Source of the DNA: an uncultured Phocaeicola sp. | Lineage (GTDB): Bacteria; Bacteroidota; Bacteroidia; Bacteroidales; Bacteroidaceae | Direction: 5' to 3' | NCBI GenBank assembly: GCA_948956705.1 | Contig: CARCZS010000008.1 | Coordinates: forward strand, 1-64,000 | DNA: 64,000 bases | Shown here: one piece after another, positions 61,619 to 64,000 of the stretch | Layout of the letters: each line of letters starts with the position of its first letter | Numbering within the stretch: position 1 is the stretch's first letter | The notes under the pieces: generated by a model | Database searches by the model: none | Told to the model about the DNA's origin: nothing | What the model saw: only the letters and a program-made list of their open reading frames with translations | Program-made: the position numbers and the translations under genes

Positions 61619-62599
61619 ATGAAAGACCATAAAGAAGAAAAACAAAAACTACGTCGTTATCTGGACGATATGTATGTTCAGGAAGAAGCAGCCGAACTAC
61701 TCGACAGCCTGCGTCGTGATGAAAACAAAGAGCTGTTGAACGAACTGGCTTCCAATATATGGGAAGAATCTTCTCTCCACCGCCAAAATACGAACACCGA
61801 GCATGATACATACAAAAAAGAAGCATACCGGTTACTCCAGAAGTTGGAACACCACAAACGATTCCATTTCCGCCACATTACTTATGCAATAGCAAGTATT
61901 GCCGCCTTATTGTGTCTCATATTCGGAAGTATCCACTATTCCCGCTATATCGAAAAGAAGAGTATTGTTTTCACCCAAGCCGGCACCACTTTCGGAGAGA
62001 AAAAACAGCTCACTCTACCGGATGGCAGCCGTATCGTACTCAATTCTTGTTCTTCCCTCCGATACCCCAATAAATTCATAGGCAAAACCCGTACAGTAGA
62101 ACTGGATGGAGAAGCCTACTTTGAAATAGCCCATAATGAAAAAATGCCGTTCATCGTCAGTACATGTAATTTCAATGTCCGTGTATTGGGAACTCAATTT
62201 GATGTAAAAGCTTATCGGCAAGACGAAATTGTATCGGTGGACGTAAAAAGCGGAAAGGTGCAAGTAGACCTGCCGGAAGCCATGATGAGACTCACGGCAC
62301 AAGAGCAGGTATTAATCAATACCTTATCAGGCGAATACAATAAAAAGAATGAGGAAAAGGAAGTTGCTGTTTGGATAAAAGGCAGCCTGAGGTTTAATCA
62401 CACCCCTATTCGGGATGTTGCCCGAGAATTGGAACGGATGTACAATTGTCGGATTAGTTTTGCAGAAGACCAAGAATTCAACAATCTAATCTCAGGCGAA
62501 CATGATAACCAAAGTCTGGAATCCGTACTCGAATCTATTCGCTATATCAGTGGAGTGAAAAACAGAAAAGAAGGAGATAGAATCATCTTATACAAATAA
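61619..62599 (+). CDS. FecR-type anti-sigma factor
   Basis: A 326-residue inner-membrane protein. A cytosolic N-terminal part (about 1-85) that binds sigma, one membrane segment (about 87-106, ITYAIASIAALLCLIFGSI), then the periplasmic FecR domain (from about 120, FGEKKQLTLPDGSRIVLNSCSSLRYPNKF...RTVELDGEAYFEIAHNEKMPFIVST) and a C-terminal DUF4974 domain (FNHTPIRDVARELERMYNCRISF...LISGEHDNQSLESVLESI). It probably holds the preceding sigma factor inactive until the STN domain of the following transporter signals. Confidence 0.94.
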   Translation: MKDHKEEKQKLRRYLDDMYVQEEAAELLDSLRRDENKELLNELASNIWEESSLHRQNTNTEHDTYKKEAYRLLQKLEHHKRFHFRHITYAIASIAALLCLIFGSIHYSRYIEKKSIVFTQAGTTFGEKKQLTLPDGSRIVLNSCSSLRYPNKFIGKTRTVELDGEAYFEIAHNEKMPFIVSTCNFNVRVLGTQFDVKAYRQDEIVSVDVKSGKVQVDLPEAMMRLTAQEQVLINTLSGEYNKKNEEKEVAVWIKGSLRFNHTPIRDVARELERMYNCRISFAEDQEFNNLISGEHDNQSLESVLESIRYISGVKNRKEGDRIILYK

Positions 62600-62662
62600 C
62601 CGAATGTTTAACCTTATAAATCTAAACAATATGCTTATGTTATCATCTGCTTAGCTCATAAA

Positions 62663-62697
62663 AAAGTAGGAGTTTCCCGGCCGGATACCCCTACTTT
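62663..62697. terminator. Hairpin between the fecR and SusC genes
   Basis: AAAGTAGGAGT (62663-62673) and ACCCCTACTTT (62687-62697) pair over 11 bp with one mismatch; the loop holds a GGCCGG palindrome. It lies 94 bases before the SusC start and has no T-run, so it may be a partial terminator or mRNA-processing site rather than a strict stop. Confidence 0.5.
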
Positions 62698-62791
62698 ATA
62701 TCCCGGAAACTATTTGCTGTTTCGACCTCAGACAAATTGGTTTCCTGTGTCTTAACAACTTAAGTCTTAAATCATTAAAACGCACAAATTT

Positions 62792-64000
62792 ATGAATATT
62801 ATTCCGACTCATAAAGGAATAGGTAAAAATAGCCATTCATTTTTAGCTTTTTTACTATTCGTATGCCTGTCATTGATGCCTATGCTTGTGCAAGCACAAA
62901 AAGAAAACAACATCACGCTGAAAGCACAAAGCGAATCTGTAGAAAATGTATTCAACCAGATAAGTAAGCAAACCGGTCTGAAATTTTTCTATGACCAAGA
63001 AACAGTGAACAATGTTCCGCTGGTTACTATTCAAGTGACAAATGCCACGCTTCAAAGCGTGTTGGATAAAATCACGGTACAAACGAAACTGTGTTTCAAC
63101 AGAAAAAATAAAACCATCTCTGTCAGCACTCCTCAGATAAAAGAGGAAAGTCAAAAAAACATCCCGGTAAATGCACATGGAACCGTGACCGACGAAAATG
63201 GAGAAGCCATTATCGGTGCTACCGTACAAGTCAAAGGAGCTACCACCGGAACCATTACTGATATCAATGGTGAGTTCAACCTGCCTACCGAAACCGGCAA
63301 GACACTGATTATTTCATATATAGGCTACCAATCGGCACAGCAGAAAGTAAGCAACAAGCCAATGAGAATCACAATGAATGAAACTTCTATTGCCGTAGAT
63401 GAAGTAGTAGTAACCGCTTTGGGTATCAAAAAAGAGAAAAAAGCGCTAGCCTACTCCGTTACCGAAGTGAAAGGTGACGATATGAACCGCGTTAAAGTAG
63501 CTAACCTGGCAACCGGGCTTGCCGGAAAAGTAGCCGGTGTCAATGTCTCCAAACCCGCTTCGGGTGTGATGGGTTCCAGCCGTATCGTTATCCGTGGTAA
63601 CGGCTCTTTAAACGGTTCCAACCAACCTCTCTATGTCATCGACGGTATACCAATGGATAACAGTAACTACGGTCAAGCCGGACAGTGGGGCAGTAATGAC
63701 GGCGGTGACGGTATTTCTTCCATTAACAGCGAAGATATCGAAAGCATGTCTGTACTGAAAGGAGGTACTGCAGCCGCACTATATGGTTCACGCGCTGCCA
63801 ACGGTGCGATTGTCATCACGACCAAACGAGGAAATGTGGGACGCATCAAGGTAGAATATAACCTCTCTTATCTCAATGACCAACTGACTTTTAAGAACGA
63901 CGATTTACAATGGGAATACGGTACGGGAGCCAGAGGCATGAGTCCTGAAACAATGGCCTATTACACCGCAGTCCAACAGGCTGAATCAATGGGTTTACCC
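62792..64000 (+). CDS. SusC/RagA TonB-linked outer-membrane protein with STN domain (3' part cut by the window)
   Basis: The first 403 residues of a TonB-dependent transporter; the frame is open at the window edge. Signal peptide about 1-35 (ends MLVQAQ), then an STN (secretin/TonB short N-terminal) domain (about 40-105, ITLKAQSESVENVFNQISKQTGLKFFYDQE), a carboxypeptidase D regulatory-like domain (about 130-205, VTDENGEAIIGATVQVKGATTGTITDINGEF), then the TonB-box region VDEVVVTALGIKKEKKALAYSVTEVKGDDM and the plug with PLYVIDGIPMDNSNYG. The STN domain marks it as a signal transducer to the FecR-type protein just upstream. A SusD partner would be expected downstream, outside the window. Confidence 0.93.
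   Translation, partial: MNIIPTHKGIGKNSHSFLAFLLFVCLSLMPMLVQAQKENNITLKAQSESVENVFNQISKQTGLKFFYDQETVNNVPLVTIQVTNATLQSVLDKITVQTKLCFNRKNKTISVSTPQIKEESQKNIPVNAHGTVTDENGEAIIGATVQVKGATTGTITDINGEFNLPTETGKTLIISYIGYQSAQQKVSNKPMRITMNETSIAVDEVVVTALGIKKEKKALAYSVTEVKGDDMNRVKVANLATGLAGKVAGVNVSKPASGVMGSSRIVIRGNGSLNGSNQPLYVIDGIPMDNSNYGQAGQWGSNDGGDGISSINSEDIESMSVLKGGTAAALYGSRAANGAIVITTKRGNVGRIKVEYNLSYLNDQLTFKNDDLQWEYGTGARGMSPETMAYYTAVQQAESMGLP

Noticed and set aside
62870..63229. 119-codon minus-strand frame opposite the STN-SusC gene
   Set aside because: Antisense to a clear STN and carboxypeptidase-like domain.
1..64000. tRNA, rRNA or riboswitch genes
   Set aside because: By reading the gaps I saw no cloverleaf-like or other known RNA fold; a covariance-model search would be needed to exclude short ones.

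Overview
The window looks like chromosomal DNA from a member of the Bacteroidaceae (Bacteroides or Phocaeicola type). Four things point there. It holds two SusC/RagA transporters, one with its SusD partner and one led by an ECF sigma/FecR anti-sigma pair. Most intergenic gaps carry the Bacteroidetes -7 element TAnnTTTG, some with a TTTG-like -33 box. Surface lipoproteins have acidic residues just after the lipobox cysteine. The gene set (tricorn-type protease, serine-type sulfatase, Dps/OxyR, DUF4254, galactofuranose-type LPS genes) also fits. I did not assign a species. I saw no rRNA, tRNA or CRISPR, and no intact transposase.

Layout. 1-10.8 kb: end of an interspersed repeat, a monooxygenase-like gene and a sulfatase (minus strand), then a tricorn-like protease, a small lipoprotein, leuS, a YitT-family membrane protein and a C-terminally shortened BRO-N/DinD-like gene. 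10.8-14.5 kb: a SWIM/SNF2 helicase and an unrecognised exported protein. 14.5-18.5 kb: a likely phase-variable surface locus, with two related palindromes in inverted orientation around a short segment carrying a promoter-like element, then an AraC-type regulator and a large S-layer-like lipoprotein. 18.6-21.3 kb: an AAA-ATPase/PD-(D/E)xK protein and pdxB.

21.4-39.1 kb: an envelope-glycan region. The plus-strand block holds DUF4254, GT9, an LPS kinase, an LpxL-like acyltransferase, UDP-galactopyranose mutase, a GT4, a galactofuranosyltransferase-like protein and a GT32; it reads as LPS core/lipid A assembly with galactofuranose. The minus-strand blocks hold a GT2, and then four tightly packed genes (GT83 ArnT-like, polyprenyl-phosphate GT2, a duplicated LAB_N membrane protein, UDP-glucuronate 4-epimerase) that together suggest a lipid-linked uronic acid donor pathway. 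They also hold a WecE/WecF pair and a phosphoglycerol-transferase-like enzyme downstream of argS and an RNase H.

39-56 kb: argS, a SusC/SusD pair, a U32-family protein and dusB (divergent), a GIN-domain repeat protein, a PAP2/epimerase/CDF operon, and rnr. Full copies of a 142-bp repeat with terminal inverted repeats follow susD and rnr. 56-64 kb: a 42-residue basic protein, serine acetyltransferase, a TPR sensor kinase, divergent dps/oxyR, and an ECF sigma - FecR - STN-SusC signalling unit cut by the window edge.

The most interesting items are the apparent invertible promoter of the S-layer locus, two unrelated-sequence but same-period (22 bp) palindromic tandem repeats, the three-copy MITE-like element, and the LAB_N-duplication operon.
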